Shown here: positions 6,961 to 7,754 of the stretch, in pieces
Layout: the number at the start of each line of letters is the position of its first letter
How positions within the stretch are numbered: the first letter of the stretch is position 1
NCBI GenBank assembly: GCA_003476475.1
Contig: DMUD01000247.1
Span: 5,292 to 13,045 of the forward strand
Direction of reading: 5' to 3'
Source of the DNA: Cytophagales bacterium
Lineage (GTDB): Bacteria > Bacteroidota > Bacteroidia > Cytophagales > UBA9547
Length of the DNA: 7,754 bases
Made by a program: the position numbers and the translations under genes
The notes under the pieces: generated by a model
What the model saw: only the letters and a program-made list of their open reading frames with translations
Databases searched by the model: none
What the model was told of the DNA's origin: nothing

Positions 6961-6968
6961 TAACTTTG
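6961..6968 (+). promoter_or_regulatory. Candidate -7 promoter box of ricT
   Basis: TAACTTTG is an exact match to TAnnTTTG and ends 14 bases before the ATG at 6983, so the leader would be only about 8-9 bases. The -33 position has just TTC (6938-6940) at 20 bases spacing. A second near match, TAGGTTTA (6955-6962), overlaps it. Confidence 0.45.
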
Positions 6969-6982
6969 TTTGGAATTTGGTT

Positions 6983-7754
6983 ATGGAAAAAACAAAATTA
7001 TGTACTTCGGGTGGTTGTGGAAGCGGCGGTAGTTGTGGAAGCGGAAATGGATGTGCCACTGGCGGGTGCAACAAAATGAATGTATTCGACTGGTTGGTTG
7101 ACATGGACGAAGTGTTACTAGACCGATTCGACATCCTTGAAATTAGGTTCAAGGGCGGCAGAAAAGATTTTTTTCGTAACAATCAACAACTGGAACTGTA
7201 CACGGGCGACCCCGTAATGGTAGATACCGGTTCTGGAACACACCTAGGTTTTGTCTCGATGCAGGGCGAACTGGTGCGAATACAGATGAAAAAACACCAA
7301 GTGGCAAACAACGACAACATCACATCCATTTTGCGCAAAGCCTCGGAAAAAGACATTGAAAAATACCAACAGTCCAAAAACCGCGAATTGCCTTCCTTGT
7401 TTCGCACCAGAACCATTATCCAAGACCTAAAGCTGAACATGAAATTATCGGATGTGGAATACCAAGCCGATGGTTCCAAGGCTACTTTCTACTATTCGGC
7501 AGAAGAGCGTGTCGATTTTCGTGAACTCATCAAATTATTGGCCGGCGAGTTCCGAGTGCGCATCGAAATGAAACAGATAAGCCTACGCCAAGAAGCGGGT
7601 AGGTTGGGCGGCATAGGGGTGTGCGGAAGAGAATTGTGTTGCTCGACCTGGCTTACCGATTTCAAAAACGTAAACACTTCGGCCGCGCGCTATCAAAACT
7701 TGTTAATTAATACCACCACATTTTCGGGACAATGTGGCTGGCTATTATATGTCT
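6983..7754 (+). CDS. ricT: RicT/YaaT-like PSP1 C-terminal domain protein, 3' end outside window
   Basis: The frame from ATG 6983 is open to the window edge (257 codons). The N-terminus is Cys/Gly-rich, with Cys at 7, 12, 18, 24 and 29, then CNKMNVFDWL (29-38), a signature of Bacteroidota homologues. The PSP1 domain core follows: ATFYYSAEERVDFREL from 167, RIEMKQISLRQEAGRLGGIGVCGRELCCSTWLTDF with Cys 214, 219 and 220, and SGQCG with Cys 251. In Bacillus subtilis, RicT (YaaT) joins RicA and RicF in a complex binding [4Fe-4S] clusters that supports RNase Y-dependent mRNA maturation. RicA and RicF are not visible here, and the role in Bacteroidota is inferred. After SGQCG, homologues normally read R/K-LKCCLNYE; here the frame gives WLLYV, which I suspect is sequence error at the end of the source sequence. 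It is transcribed divergently from the M16-asnB operon. Confidence 0.88.
   Translation, partial: MEKTKLCTSGGCGSGGSCGSGNGCATGGCNKMNVFDWLVDMDEVLLDRFDILEIRFKGGRKDFFRNNQQLELYTGDPVMVDTGSGTHLGFVSMQGELVRIQMKKHQVANNDNITSILRKASEKDIEKYQQSKNRELPSLFRTRTIIQDLKLNMKLSDVEYQADGSKATFYYSAEERVDFRELIKLLAGEFRVRIEMKQISLRQEAGRLGGIGVCGRELCCSTWLTDFKNVNTSAARYQNLLINTTTFSGQCGWLLYV
7014..7049 (+). repeat. Two-copy 18-bp tandem repeat encoding Cys-Gly hexapeptides in ricT
   Basis: The 13-base string GTTGTGGAAGCGG occurs at 7014-7026 and again at 7032-7044, an offset of exactly 18 bases (six codons). It encodes CGSGGS then CGSGNG. The in-frame period means copy number could change without breaking the gene. The copies agree at 14 of 18 positions. 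Confidence 0.7.

Larger units (their letters stand above)
6788..6982. other. Divergent intergenic region between M16 peptidase gene and ricT
   Basis: This 195-bp gene-free stretch carries a promoter for each flanking gene, one at each end. Two nearly identical motifs, CAAACTTAAGTTT (6793-6805) and CAAACTTAGGTTT (6949-6961), lie 156 bases apart, each at or next to a -7 box. I find no RNA gene in the middle part (about 6825-6935). Confidence 0.5.

Noticed and set aside
6898..7182. 94-codon open frame on the minus strand over the start of ricT
   Set aside because: Its Pro-rich and Ser-rich stretches are the antisense of the Gly/Cys repeat in ricT; no family resemblance.
1..7754. Possible defence, phage, CRISPR or other undescribed multi-gene system
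   Set aside because: Every gene belongs to a familiar housekeeping family, there are no direct-repeat arrays, transposase, integrase or toxin-like genes, and the only operon is M16 peptidase-asnB.

Overview
The window looks like an ordinary chromosomal stretch from a member of the Bacteroidota. The evidence is threefold. The protein families have Bacteroidota-type forms: an agmatine deiminase with WCRDHGP, a class II (long) ketol-acid reductoisomerase, and a Cys-rich RicT/PSP1 protein with a CNKxxVFDWL N-terminus. No start codon is preceded by a Shine-Dalgarno sequence. Several start codons are preceded by perfect matches to the Bacteroidota -7 promoter box TAnnTTTG, sometimes with a TTG -33 box at the expected distance. 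I see no mobile element, CRISPR array, rRNA, tRNA or phage gene.

Layout, left to right. (1) 1-768, minus: the N-terminal 256 residues of an agmatine deiminase, cut by the window edge. (2) 769-1014: a 246-bp divergent intergenic region. (3) 1015-2496, plus: ilvC, with a hairpin terminator that reaches the stop codon of the convergent next gene. (4) 2547-3104, minus: a SpoU/TrmH-type RNA 2'-O-methyltransferase. (5) 3105-3201: a short divergent region with two overlapping opposed promoters. (6) 3202-3528, plus: thioredoxin, followed by a strong hairpin terminator. (7) 3582-6787, minus: a two-gene operon of an M16B zinc peptidase and a glutamine-hydrolysing asparagine synthetase, joined by a TAATG stop/start overlap. 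(8) 6788-6982: a divergent intergenic region with a promoter on each strand and a shared palindromic motif. (9) 6983-7754, plus: ricT, cut by the right edge.

The genes are mostly unrelated housekeeping functions: polyamine synthesis, branched-chain amino acids, RNA modification, thiol redox, asparagine synthesis, proteolysis, and a PSP1/RicT regulator. The only clear co-transcription unit is M16 peptidase-asnB. No new multi-gene system is evident. The observations most worth a second look are regulatory: overlapping divergent promoters between the methyltransferase and trxA, a probable leaderless mRNA for the peptidase-asnB operon, a near-identical 13-base palindromic motif in the two promoters of the last intergenic region, and an abrupt loss of family conservation in ricT at the extreme right end that looks like sequence error.
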